A stretch of DNA of 64,000 bases from Pseudarthrobacter sp. MM222 (GTDB lineage: Bacteria > Actinomycetota > Actinomycetes > Actinomycetales > Micrococcaceae): assembly GCF_947090775.1 (NCBI RefSeq), contig NZ_OX352321.1:2976001-3040000 (forward strand), in the 5' to 3' direction. Shown piece after piece: positions 36,777 through 53,600 of this stretch. The translations under genes were made by a program, and so were the position numbers. Below the pieces are notes generated by a model, which saw nothing but the letters and a program-made list of their open reading frames with translations, was not told where the DNA came from and did no database searches. The stretch's first letter is position 1; each line of letters starts with the position of its first letter.

Positions 36777-38817
36777 ACGCGACTCCCATGACGAAGCGGT
36801 CTCCGGGGTTCGCGGTCCGCAGGTACTGCAGGAGGTCGCCGTCGTTGAGCGAGATGCAACCCCAGGTCGGGAGGTTGTTCCCGTGCAGGAAGATGGCGAA
36901 CCCTGCATTCATCGTGATCGGCGCATCCGGCGGCCGGTTGTAGTTGATGACGACGCCCTGGCGGTAGTCGTGGGACGGCCGTGTGGCGAAGTACCACATG
37001 TTCTCGTCGGGGAAGACGTCGGCGCTGGACTCGAAATACTTATTATAGTTTCCGTTCAGTCGCCCGCCCCAGCGCGAGTAGGCATTGAGCTGGCGGTAGG
37101 CCAGCTTGGTCCCCGGGTTGCCGAGGCCGAAGGCTTCCGTGACGGTGAAGGATCCCGTGGGCGAGTATTTCTGCCAGGTCGGTCCGGTGGCGGCGCCGGG
37201 GCCGGCGAAGCCCGATTCCCCCGCGTGGCCCAGCGCTCCCCATTCCTTCGCGTAGGAGCCGTCGGCCTGGCGGACGCAGGTGATGAAGTTGATGCGGGTG
37301 GAACCGTATTCGTCGGCGATGGCGAAGGTGACCCGTGAGGCGTCGGCGGTGCGGTATTTGACGGCGCCGGTGGAGATGGCCGGGCAGTAGGCCGCGGTGT
37401 TGATCCGGTACCGGACCCCGGTTCCGGGAATCCACTGCAGGACACCGTACTGGAAGGACTGGCTGCAGTAGCCGCTCCCGTTACACGCCTCGGCCGTGGT
37501 GGGGTACCCCAGGGCCCCGTTTTGCGCCTTGCGTGCCGAGTAGAACTGTCCGACGCCGCCCCAGACGGCCTGGGTGCCGGCTCCGGCCGCGTAGTAGACG
37601 TTGCCGCGCTGGAAGGACTGGGAACAGCCGCCGCCGCGCAGTCCGCATTTCTCTGCGCCGGTCGGGTAGCCGAGGTAGCCGCGGCTCCCGCCGTGGGCCT
37701 CGTACTTTGCGTTGATGGCGCCCCAGACCGGGAAGGTTCCGGCGCCGGGCGCGAAGTAGACGGCTCCCCGCTGGAAGGTCTGGCGGCACGCCCCGCCCGG
37801 AAGCCCGCACTGCTCGGCGGCGGTGGGGTAGCCGAGATAGCTGCCCGGGCCGCCCAGGTTGTCGTAGGCTGCGCCGACGGCGCCCCAAATCTGCCAGGTA
37901 CCGCCGGGGCCGTAATAGATCAGGCCGCGCTGGAAGTGCTGGATGCAGTGGCCCGCTGCGGGCTCCCCGCACTTCTCCGCTTCCTTGGGGTAGCCGAGGT
38001 AGCCCTTGATGCCGCCGAGGGATTCATAGGTGGCGTTCATACCGCCCCACACCGGGTAGGTTCCGGTGCCGGGGACGTTGTACAGGCTGCCGCGCTGGAA
38101 CTTCTGGTGGCAGACCGAGCCCGCCGCGGTCCCGACGCAACCGGCAGCGGCGAGCGGGTAGCCCAGGTAGCTTTTCGAGCCGCCGTACTTCAGCCAGCCG
38201 GTCTCGATGGCGCCGGCGAGCAGGTGGGCTCCGGTGCCGGCGCTCCAGACGATCGTGCCGTTGGCGAAGGTCTGCAGGCAGCCTCCCCCGGTCAGCCCGC
38301 ACTCCTGGCCGGCGGTTGCGGGCCCGACGGCGCCGGGGGCGCCTCCCAGGCGTTTGTATTCGGCTCCGATGGCGCCGGGCACGGCGAACCCGGCTTCAGC
38401 CACGGCAGAAGCGGTGGGCGCCGGAGTCGCCGCGGCCGGAGTGGTCTTGGCGGAAGGTGCTGCGGGCGTTGTTGTCCTGGGCCCGGCAGTCGGCGCGGCG
38501 GTCGTCGTCGGGGCGGATGTCGGCGGGGCGGTTGTCGGCGCCACCGCCGTCGGCGTCGCTGCCGGACCGGGCACGCGGGCCGGCTGCGTCGCCGCCGGTG
38601 TCACCGCCGCCGGTGTCACCGCGGCCGGCTGGCCGGTGGCCTGACGCGTCGGTGAGGGGTCCGTGGTGTCGGCCGCCACGGCGCCCTGCGCCAGGCTGGC
38701 CGCCACGATGCCGGCCGTGACCGTGATCGCCGCCGCTTTCGTTACCCACCTCAGCGATACCGGCCAGGCAAACCTCCGCCGCCTGTTTTCTCGCTCGCTC
38801 GGACCCACAGCTGCCAT
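36760..38817 (-). CDS. Secreted LGFP-repeat protein with C-terminal L,D-transpeptidase-like domain
   Basis: 685 aa. A signal peptide (to about residue 48) and a long Pro/Ala/Thr linker precede six LGFP repeats (about 150-470), each with a YLGYPxxAEKCG-type core and a QxFQRG strand. The C-terminal domain (about 490-685) has HGNN...WGCISL (Cys about 651), the YkuD L,D-transpeptidase active-site pattern. LGFP repeats are thought to bind arabinogalactan-type wall polymers, and L,D-transpeptidases cross-link peptidoglycan. ATG 38817 has GGGAG 7 bases upstream. The galactan export genes lie next to it. Confidence 0.87.
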   Translation of the reverse strand: MAAVGPSERENRRRRFAWPVSLRWVTKAAAITVTAGIVAASLAQGAVAADTTDPSPTRQATGQPAAVTPAAVTPAATQPARVPGPAATPTAVAPTTAPPTSAPTTTAAPTAGPRTTTPAAPSAKTTPAAATPAPTASAVAEAGFAVPGAIGAEYKRLGGAPGAVGPATAGQECGLTGGGCLQTFANGTIVWSAGTGAHLLAGAIETGWLKYGGSKSYLGYPLAAAGCVGTAAGSVCHQKFQRGSLYNVPGTGTYPVWGGMNATYESLGGIKGYLGYPKEAEKCGEPAAGHCIQHFQRGLIYYGPGGTWQIWGAVGAAYDNLGGPGSYLGYPTAAEQCGLPGGACRQTFQRGAVYFAPGAGTFPVWGAINAKYEAHGGSRGYLGYPTGAEKCGLRGGGCSQSFQRGNVYYAAGAGTQAVWGGVGQFYSARKAQNGALGYPTTAEACNGSGYCSQSFQYGVLQWIPGTGVRYRINTAAYCPAISTGAVKYRTADASRVTFAIADEYGSTRINFITCVRQADGSYAKEWGALGHAGESGFAGPGAATGPTWQKYSPTGSFTVTEAFGLGNPGTKLAYRQLNAYSRWGGRLNGNYNKYFESSADVFPDENMWYFATRPSHDYRQGVVINYNRPPDAPITMNAGFAIFLHGNNLPTWGCISLNDGDLLQYLRTANPGDRFVMGVAYDIFN

Positions 38818-38907
38818 CTTTGCTCCCGCCTCCCCCAAGGACGGGGCTCAGTCCCCGTTTCGGCCTTAGCCTAGCGGATACCGCGCGGAGTGGAACCGGC
38901 CACGCCG

Positions 38908-39660
38908 TTACAGTGAGACGGACCTGCGCCGGAGTTCGCCGACGACGTCGTGCACTTCCCCGTCCATGATGATCTCGCCGTGCTCCAGGAGCACGCCGCG
39001 TTCGCAGACGGTGGCGACCAGGTCAAGGTCGTGGCTGACGACGAACAGCGTCTTGCCCTTGTCTGAGAGTTCCTTGATCTTGGCGATGCATTTCCGCTGG
39101 AACGGCTCGTCGCCCACGGCCAGGATCTCGTCGATGAGGAAGACTTCGGGGTCGGTGTGCACCGCGATGGAGAACGCCAGCCGCAGGTACATGCCCGAAG
39201 AGTAGAACTTCACCTCCGTATCGATGAACTCCCCGATTTCGGAGAATTCCACGATGGAGTCGAACTTCTCGTCGATCTGCTTCTCGCTCATGCCGAGGAT
39301 CGCGCCGTTGAGGTAGACGTTGTCGCGGCCGCTGAGGTCGTGGTGGAAGCCGGCACCGACCTCGATCAGGCCTGCGACGCGGCCCCTGGTCCGCACGGTC
39401 CCGCCGTCGGGCTGCAGCACGCCGGAGATCAGCTTCAGGAGGGTCGACTTGCCGGAGCCGTTGAGCCCCAGCAGCGCGACCGTTTCGCCCTGCTTGACCT
39501 CGAGGGAGACGTCCTTCAGGGCCAGGAATTTCTTGGACAGGTCCCCCTTGCGGCCCTTCACGAGCCACACGAGGGCTTCCTTTAAGGACCGGGTGTGCCG
39601 CAGGACGAACTGCTTCCGGAGGCTTTCGCAGCTGATCGCGACGTGGCCGTGCGCTGTCAT
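38908..39660 (-). CDS. wzt: Polysaccharide ABC exporter ATPase (Wzt/TagH type)
   Basis: 250 aa. Walker A GLNGSGKST (about residue 66), the Wzt/TagH-type signature YSSGMYLRL (about 161, instead of LSGGQ), Walker B VFLIDEIL (about 183) and the SHDLD switch are intact. No C-terminal carbohydrate-binding extension is present, so it resembles the mycobacterial galactan and teichoic-acid exporters rather than O9a-type Wzt. AGGAG precedes ATG 39660 by 7 bases; it begins beside the permease stop. Confidence 0.92.
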   Translation of the reverse strand: MTAHGHVAISCESLRKQFVLRHTRSLKEALVWLVKGRKGDLSKKFLALKDVSLEVKQGETVALLGLNGSGKSTLLKLISGVLQPDGGTVRTRGRVAGLIEVGAGFHHDLSGRDNVYLNGAILGMSEKQIDEKFDSIVEFSEIGEFIDTEVKFYSSGMYLRLAFSIAVHTDPEVFLIDEILAVGDEPFQRKCIAKIKELSDKGKTLFVVSHDLDLVATVCERGVLLEHGEIIMDGEVHDVVGELRRRSVSL

Positions 39661-39661
39661 C

Positions 39662-40531
39662 TCAGAGCTCCTGTGCAAAGTGGACGGCGAGCCGGCGGAA
39701 CGTCAGCTGTCCCAGGAACAGCACCACCAGCGTTATGAGCATGGCGACGGGGAGCCAGAGCGTCAGCAGGTCCGGGGGCATGGTGTCGGCCACGAACTGG
39801 TCGGCCTTGAGGGTCGGTTCCCAGAAGGCCCAGTGGAAGACCTCAACGGCGACCGTCATCGGGTTCAGCTGGTAGAGCCAGTACCACGGCCCCATTACCC
39901 GTTCGACCATCGACCAGACGTACAGGACCGGGGACGCCCAGGTGACGATCATGACGATCATGTCCACGATGTTCTCGGAATCGCGGAAGTAGACGTTGAC
40001 CGCCCCGAACATCAGGCCCAGGCCGGTGGCGAGCACCGCGACCATGAAGAAGATCAGGACCACGGCCGCCAGTTGCAGGAGCGACGGCGTCCAGCCCACC
40101 ACGAGGCAGGCGCCGATCAGGACCAGGAGCTGCGGCAGGAAATGGGCAGCCGACACCCAGACCGTGGAGACCGGGAACAGCTCCCGCGGCAGGTAGATCT
40201 TCCGGATCAGGTCACGGTTGTCCACGACCGAGCGGGTGGCGTTTGAGAGCGACTCGGTGAAGAAATTCACCAGGACAATGCCGGCGAACAGGTAGATGGC
40301 GTAGTTCGGCGTGCCCCGCTGGAGATTGAGGAAGATGCCCAGCGCCACGAAGTAGATCAGGAACTGCACGAGCGGCTTGACGTAGGACCAGAGCAGCCCG
40401 AGCACCGAGCCCCGGTAGCGCACCTTGATTTCCTTGCGCACCAGCAGCTTCAGCAGGAACCGGTCACCGTAGACGTCGAGAAGACCCCGCCCGCTTCCGG
40501 GCTTGACCAGCTGGTCGGCCGGACCCGCCAT
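39662..40531 (-). CDS. wzm: Polysaccharide ABC exporter permease (Wzm/TagG type)
   Basis: 289 aa ABC-2 family membrane protein with six predicted helices and the conserved cytoplasmic KEIKVRYRGSVLG and YNIPL-like DNRDLIRKIYLPRELFP segments. It exports a lipid-linked polysaccharide together with the ATPase next to it. Its start lies directly at the galactofuranosyltransferase stop, so polymer synthesis and export are one operon. Confidence 0.9.
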   Translation of the reverse strand: MAGPADQLVKPGSGRGLLDVYGDRFLLKLLVRKEIKVRYRGSVLGLLWSYVKPLVQFLIYFVALGIFLNLQRGTPNYAIYLFAGIVLVNFFTESLSNATRSVVDNRDLIRKIYLPRELFPVSTVWVSAAHFLPQLLVLIGACLVVGWTPSLLQLAAVVLIFFMVAVLATGLGLMFGAVNVYFRDSENIVDMIVMIVTWASPVLYVWSMVERVMGPWYWLYQLNPMTVAVEVFHWAFWEPTLKADQFVADTMPPDLLTLWLPVAMLITLVVLFLGQLTFRRLAVHFAQEL

Positions 40532-48017
<7,486 letters not shown>

Positions 48018-48027
48018 CGGCAACCGG

Positions 48028-48504
48028 CTACAGGGCCGGAGGTGAGCCGCCGAGCCTGGAAGCGAAGGCGATGACCCGTTTGTCGAACAGCAGCACGATC
48101 GCCGCGGCCGCCGGCACGACCATGGCCAGGCCCGCCAGCGGGTATCCGCCCGTCAGGGTGGGAAAGCCGATGGTGAGGACGAACAGCTGGGCCACGAGGG
48201 CACCCGCCCGGGGCCAGCGGTACCCGCGGAAAAGGAACCGGGCTACGGCAAAGAGCCACACGGCAAAAGCGAGGAGCAGGCCCAAAGTAAATACCGCACC
48301 CCAGAAAGAGAGAACCGGGGCACCGGTCAGCAATTGGCTTCCGTACCAACCGGCAGCAGTAAGCAGGGCGGCGGCTTCCAGCGCCACGATTACCGTCAGA
48401 ACAACGATGCCAGCCGGCCGCTCGACACCCCGCCTGCCTGGGCCTTCCGGGCCGTCAACGCCTGGTCCGGGAGCTGCGGGGGGGGTCTCAGGGGGTCTTG
48501 ACAC
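48028..48504 (-). CDS. Four-helix membrane protein, function unknown
   Basis: 158 aa with a Pro-rich N-terminus (about 40 residues) and four predicted membrane helices. I recognise no family. It ends 10 bases from the end of the FtsK-like gene on the opposite strand. GTG 48504 is the likeliest start, though no clear ribosome site is seen; TACTGT just upstream could be a -10 giving a leaderless mRNA. Confidence 0.6.
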   Translation of the reverse strand: MSRPPETPPAAPGPGVDGPEGPGRRGVERPAGIVVLTVIVALEAAALLTAAGWYGSQLLTGAPVLSFWGAVFTLGLLLAFAVWLFAVARFLFRGYRWPRAGALVAQLFVLTIGFPTLTGGYPLAGLAMVVPAAAAIVLLFDKRVIAFASRLGGSPPAL

Positions 48505-48650
48505 ACTGGCACAGTACCGGACATAGTCGACTAACGGTAAAGGCGCCGCCAGCCAATGTGATGCATCGCTCACGATTCCGTGGCATTTCAAGGCCTATTA
48601 CCCCTTGTTTACACAGCGTTAACATGACACGCTTAATTCAGATGACCGAG

Positions 48651-48674
48651 GGGGCCCCAGAGGGCCCCTTTCTT
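48651..48674 (+). terminator. Hairpin in the whiB leader (attenuator candidate)
   Basis: GGGGCCC (48651-48657) and GGGCCCC (48662-48668) form a 7-bp stem with a CAGA loop followed by TTTCTT. It lies about 75 bases before the whiB start in an unusually AT-rich 150-base region, so it could attenuate whiB or stop upstream transcription. Confidence 0.5.
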
Positions 48675-48743
48675 ATGAAGCCTCTAGTGAATAATTTCAC
48701 AAAGCCCCTTGATGTGTTCCCACGAATGGAGTGACTGATCAGC

Positions 48744-48992
48744 ATGGATTGGCGTAACCGCGCAGCGTGCCTTGACAAGGACCCGGAGCTGTTCTTCCCG
48801 GTAGGAAACACCGGCCCTGCCCTCCTGCAGATCGAAGAAGCCAAGAGCGTATGCCGGCGTTGCCCGGTGGTAGACACGTGCCTGCAGTGGGCCCTCGAGT
48901 CCGGCCAGGATGCCGGCGTCTGGGGCGGCATGAGCGAAGACGAGCGCCGTGCCCTGAAGCGCCGCGCAGCACGCGCCCGCCGCGCCTCCTAA
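48744..48992 (+). CDS. whiB1: WhiB-family redox-sensing transcription factor (WhiB1-like)
   Basis: 82 aa. Four cysteines (9, 37, 40, 46) in the WhiB pattern C-x27-C-x2-C-x5-C bind an Fe-S cluster; GVWGGMSEDER is the conserved turn and the basic tail binds DNA. Size, the RNRAACLDKDPELFFPVG start and the pdtaS neighbour point to WhiB1, an essential NO-responsive regulator in Mycobacterium. It is followed by a strong terminator. Confidence 0.92.
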   Translation: MDWRNRAACLDKDPELFFPVGNTGPALLQIEEAKSVCRRCPVVDTCLQWALESGQDAGVWGGMSEDERRALKRRAARARRAS

Positions 48993-49040
48993 ATTTTTCG
49001 GCCTTCGGGCCAGAGGTCCCGCCGCGGGCGGGACAGAAGC

Positions 49041-49081
49041 AAGGGCCGCAGACCCCAGGTCTGCGGCCCTTGCTGTTTTTT
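49041..49081 (+). terminator. Rho-independent terminator after whiB
   Basis: AAGGGCCGCAGACC (49041-49054) and GGTCTGCGGCCCTT (49058-49071) form a perfect 14-bp stem with a CCA loop, followed by GCTGTTTTTT. It separates whiB from the convergent sensor kinase gene. Confidence 0.88.
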
Positions 49082-49094
49082 CTTGTCGCCCGGC

Positions 49095-50564
49095 CTAGTT
49101 GGTGGCCAAGCTCAGGACGATCTGCACGGCCGTGCCGCCGCCGTCCCGTGCTGTCCACTGGATGCTTCCACCAAGCTCGCTCGTAACGAGGGTGCGGACG
49201 ATCTGCAGGCCCAGGCCTTCCACGTAGGGCGTCTCGGGAATGCCCACACCGTCGTCTGCTACGGTCACGGTCAGGAGTTCGTCGCCGTCCTCACTTTCCG
49301 AGCGGTCCGCGATCAGTGAGACGGTGCCCGCGCGTCCCTCCAGCCCGTGTTCGACGGCGTTGGTCACCAACTCGTTGATCACGAGGGCCAGCGGGGTGGC
49401 GAAGTCGCTCGGCAGCTCGCCGAACAGGCCGGAGCGCTGCGTCTTTACCTGCTGCGACGGAGACGCCACCTCGGCGGACAGACGGAACTGCCGCCCGATC
49501 AGCTCATCGAAATCCACGCTCTGGGTCAGGCCCTGGGACAGGGTTTCGTGCACCAGGGCGATCGTCGCCACCCGGCGCATGGCTTGCTCGAGCCCCTGCT
49601 TGGCCTCGTCGCTGACCATGCGGCGGGACTGCATCCGCAGCAACGCCGCCACGGTCTGCAGGTTGTTCTTGACCCGGTGGTGGATCTCGCGGATCGTGGC
49701 GTCCTTGGTGACGAGTTCCATCTCCCGCCGCCGCAGCTCCGAAACGTCGCGGCACAGCACCAGCGCCCCGAACCGGTGCTCCTCGTCCCGCAGCGGGATC
49801 GCCCGAAGCGAGAGGCTGACCCCGCGGGATTCGATTTCACTGCGCCACGGCATCCGTCCCGTGACCACCAGAGGCAGCGTTTCATCGACCAGGCGCCGGT
49901 CCTTCAGGAGCCCCGCCGTCACCTCGGCCAGGCTCCGGCCCTCGAGGGACTCGCCGTCGCCGAGGCGCCGGAAGGCAGACACGCCATTAGGGCTGGCGTA
50001 CTGGACGATTCCCTCCGCGTCGAGCCGGATGAGGCCGTCACCGACCCGGGGCGCGCCCCGGCGGGAGCCCGTGGGCGAGGCAAAGTCGGGCCACAGCCCC
50101 AGCGTTCCCATCCGCAACAGGTCGTAGGCGCACTGCCGGTAGGTCAGTTCCAGCCGGGATGGCATGCGGGAGCTGGACAGATCCATATGCGTCGTGACGA
50201 TGGCGAGCGTCCGGCCGTTGCGGACCATCGGTACGGCCTCAACTCGCAAGGCCATGTCGCTGCTCCAGTTGGTCTCGTTGGAGCGCTCAATCGCGCGGCT
50301 CTCCCAGGCCTTGTCGACCAACGGCTGCAGGTCCGACCGGATCCCCTCCCCCACGAAGTCGGCGTGAAACACCGTATGCGTGGTGGAGGGGCGGACGTGC
50401 GCGAGCGCGACGTAGCCGAACTCGGGGTGCGGGAACCAAAGCGCCAGGTCCGCGAACGCCAGGTCGGCGACCATCTGCCAGTCGCCGACCAGGAGGTGCA
50501 GCCACTCGGCATCCCCCGGACCGAAATCGGCATGCTCCCTGATAGGGTCCGTAAAGATTGCCAC
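49095..50564 (-). CDS. pdtaS: Soluble sensor histidine kinase, PdtaS type
   Basis: 489 aa. A GAF-like N-terminal domain (about 1-135) and a PAS domain (about 170-290) precede a HisKA_2 dimerisation domain with the phosphorylated His in REIHHRVKNN (about 295), and an HATPase_c domain (NELVTNAVEHG, DDGVGIP, GLGLQIV). This is the mycobacterial PdtaS layout, whose partner PdtaR is an ANTAR RNA-binding antiterminator. No transmembrane segment is present, so it senses a cytoplasmic signal. The partner regulator is not in the window. Confidence 0.9.
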   Translation of the reverse strand: MAIFTDPIREHADFGPGDAEWLHLLVGDWQMVADLAFADLALWFPHPEFGYVALAHVRPSTTHTVFHADFVGEGIRSDLQPLVDKAWESRAIERSNETNWSSDMALRVEAVPMVRNGRTLAIVTTHMDLSSSRMPSRLELTYRQCAYDLLRMGTLGLWPDFASPTGSRRGAPRVGDGLIRLDAEGIVQYASPNGVSAFRRLGDGESLEGRSLAEVTAGLLKDRRLVDETLPLVVTGRMPWRSEIESRGVSLSLRAIPLRDEEHRFGALVLCRDVSELRRREMELVTKDATIREIHHRVKNNLQTVAALLRMQSRRMVSDEAKQGLEQAMRRVATIALVHETLSQGLTQSVDFDELIGRQFRLSAEVASPSQQVKTQRSGLFGELPSDFATPLALVINELVTNAVEHGLEGRAGTVSLIADRSESEDGDELLTVTVADDGVGIPETPYVEGLGLQIVRTLVTSELGGSIQWTARDGGGTAVQIVLSLATN

Positions 50565-50602
50565 AGCACCTCCATTTGCGACGCGGCCGGCACCAGGGTG
50601 CT

Positions 50603-53600
50603 TTAGCGTCGAACGATTGACCTCAAGAGCCTCAATGCTACCGACAGGGAGGCCATGTCATCGGCTTCGAGGGCATTGACCTCGTCGAACATGCTCTTGG
50701 CCCGGTCCAGCTGATCGGCATTCTGGCTCTCCCACAGGGTCAGCCGTTCCTCGGCAGGTGCTTCGGCAGGCGTCGTCTCGAGCACGGCAATCGTCATATC
50801 TGACACTGTTGAGTACAGATCGTCGCGCAGGGCCGCGCGCGCCAGTGCCTGCCAGCGGTCATTCCTGGGCAGCTTGGTGATTCGTTCCAGCAGGGAATCC
50901 GCGTGGAAGCGGTCGAAGACGGTGTAGTAGACATGCGCGATGTTCTCCACGGGCTCCTCGCTGACGTGGACAATCTTGGCGATATCCAGCAGCACGAAGC
51001 TTTCGAACAGTTCCGCCCAGCGGTGGGCGAGGTCTTCGGGCAGTTCCCAGCCGCGCGCCTTCTCCAGCCATGCGGTCACCCGGGCACGGTCATCGCCGCG
51101 CAGGTAGTCGAGGAGCCGTGCGCGCATCGGGTCCATCAGCGGCTTGAACTCCGCGACGGTCTCGGCGATCGGCCGGGACGCGTTGCTCTGGCTCAGGACC
51201 CAGCGCACGGCCCGGTCCAGGAGCCGGCGGATGTCGAGGTGGACCGTGCTCCAGTGCTCGGTCGGGAAGGACGCCGGCAGCTCATTGAGCTCGCCGATCA
51301 TGATGTCCAGTTCATAGACCTCGCGGAGCGCCACAAACGCCTTCGCGACGGCGGCCTCGGTGGCCGAGGTCTCCTCCATCGCACGGAATGCGAAGGTGAT
51401 GCCGCCCATATTGATCATGTCGTTCGCCACCACGGTCGCGATGATTTCCCGGCGCAGCGGGTGGGTGTCCAGTTCGGCGTCGAACCGTTCCCGCAGCTGC
51501 TTCGGGAAGTATGCCCGGAGCGTCTCGCGGAACCATGGATCGTCGGCCAGTGTGCTGTCGCGCAGCGCCGTCGTGAGCTCGATCTTGGCGTAGGCCGCCA
51601 GCACGGACAGCTCCGGGGAGGTCAGTCCCTGGCCCTGTTCGAGGCGTTCCTTCAGCGTCTCCGTGGTCGGCAGTGCCTCCAGGTCGCGCTTGAGGTCAGC
51701 CGACTTCTCGAGCCAGTCCATCAGGCGCTCGTAGCTGGGGCTCCACTCGGAGACCCGCATGCGGTCGTTGAGCAGCAGGATGTTCTGGTCGATGTTGTCC
51801 TCAAGCACCAGCCGCCCGACTTCGTCAGTCATGGAGGACAGGAATCCTGAGCGTTCGGCGGGCTCGAGCTTCCCCGCGGCCACCATCCGGTCCACGAAGA
51901 TCTTGATGTTGACCTCGTGGTCCGAGCAGTCCACACCGGCCGAGTTGTCAATCGCATCGGTGTTGAGGATGACGCCCTGCAGCGCCGCCTCGATGCGCCC
52001 GCGTTGCGTCATGCCCAGGTTGCCGCCTTCGCCGACAACCTTGACCCGCAGCTCCCGGCCGTCGACGCGGATGGCGTCGTTGGCCTTGTCGCCGACCTCG
52101 GCGTTCGTTTCGGTGCTGGCCTTGACGTAGGTGCCGATGCCGCCGTTGTACAGCAGGTCGGCCGGGGCGAGCAGGATCGCGCGGAGCAGTTCCGGCGGGC
52201 TGAGCCGAGTGGTGCCGTCCGGCAGCCCCAGCGCTTCGCGCACCTGTGCCGAGACCGGAATCGACTTGGCCTGGCGTGCGAACACGCCGCCGCCTTCGCT
52301 GATGAGCGACTTGTCGTAGTCGTCCCAGGACGAGCGGGGAAGCTCGAAGAGCCGCTGGCGCTCCGTGAAGGATGCCGCCTCGTCCGGGGTCGGATCGAGG
52401 AAGATGTGCCGGTGGTCGAAGGCCGCGAGCAGGCGGATGTGCTTGGAGAGGAGCATGCCGTTGCCGAAAACGTCGCCTGACATGTCGCCGACGCCTACTA
52501 CGGTGAACGGTTCGGACTGGGTGTCGAGGTCCAGCTCGCTGAAGTGGCGTTTGACCGATTCCCAGGCGCCGCGGGCGGTAATGCCCATGGCCTTGTGGTC
52601 GTATCCGACCGAGCCGCCGGATGCGAAGGCGTCGCCGAGCCAGAAGCCGTATTCGGCGGCCAGTCCGTTGGCGATGTCCGAGAACGACGCCGTGCCCTTG
52701 TCTGCTGCGACCACAAGGTAGGAATCGTCGTCGTCGTGGCGCACGACGTCGGCCGGCGCAACGAGCGTCTCCCCGTCCGGCGTCGTGATGAGGTTGTCCG
52801 TTATGTCCAGCAGGCCGCGGATGAAAGTCTTGTAGCTTTCGATCCCTTCGGCCATCCAGGCGCTCCGGTCCATGGCCGGGTCCGGCAGCTGCTTCGCGTA
52901 GAACCCGCCCTTGGCGCCGGTTGGGACGATGACGGCGTTCTTGACCGTCTGTGCCTTGACGAGGCCGAGGATTTCGGTGCGGAAATCCTCGCGGCGGTCC
53001 GACCAGCGCAGCCCGCCGCGCGCCACCTTGCCGAAGCGGAGGTGCACACCCTCGACCCGTGGCGAGTAGACCCAGATCTCGAACATCGGCCTGGGGAACG
53101 GCAGGCCGTCGATGACGGCGGGATTCAGTTTGAAGCTGACGTGGGTCTTGTTCTGGTAGTAGTTCGTCCTCAACGTGGCCTGGATCAGGTTCGCGAAGGT
53201 GCGCAACACCCGGTCGGCGTCGAGGGTCGCAACCTGATCGATCGCCGCGTCCAGTTCGGCCCGCACCTCGTCCTGCCCGGTCCTGCGTTCCGCTTCGTCC
53301 AGCGAGGGGTCGAAGCGGACCGCGAACAGGGCGTTGAGCGCGCGGGTGACCTCCGGATTGCCCAAGAGGGTATCCGAAATGAATTCAAAGGAGTTCGTAT
53401 TGCCCATCTGACGCATGTACTTCGCGTAGGCACGCAGCACTACGACTTGCCGCCAGTGCATGCCCTCGCGCAGCACCAGGCGGTCGAAGCTGTCCGATTC
53501 CACGGCCCCGGATACGGCCGCCCCGAACGCCTCGGCGAGCCGTTGGCCCGTGGTCAGCGGGTCCACCCCGGCCGGGTACTTGAGGCCCAGGTCGTACAGG

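Noticed and set aside
48555..48572. TGTGATGCATCGCTCACG resembling a CRP site upstream of whiB1
   Set aside because: The half-sites are eight bases apart, not six as CRP needs; not claimed although mycobacterial whiB1 is CRP-regulated.
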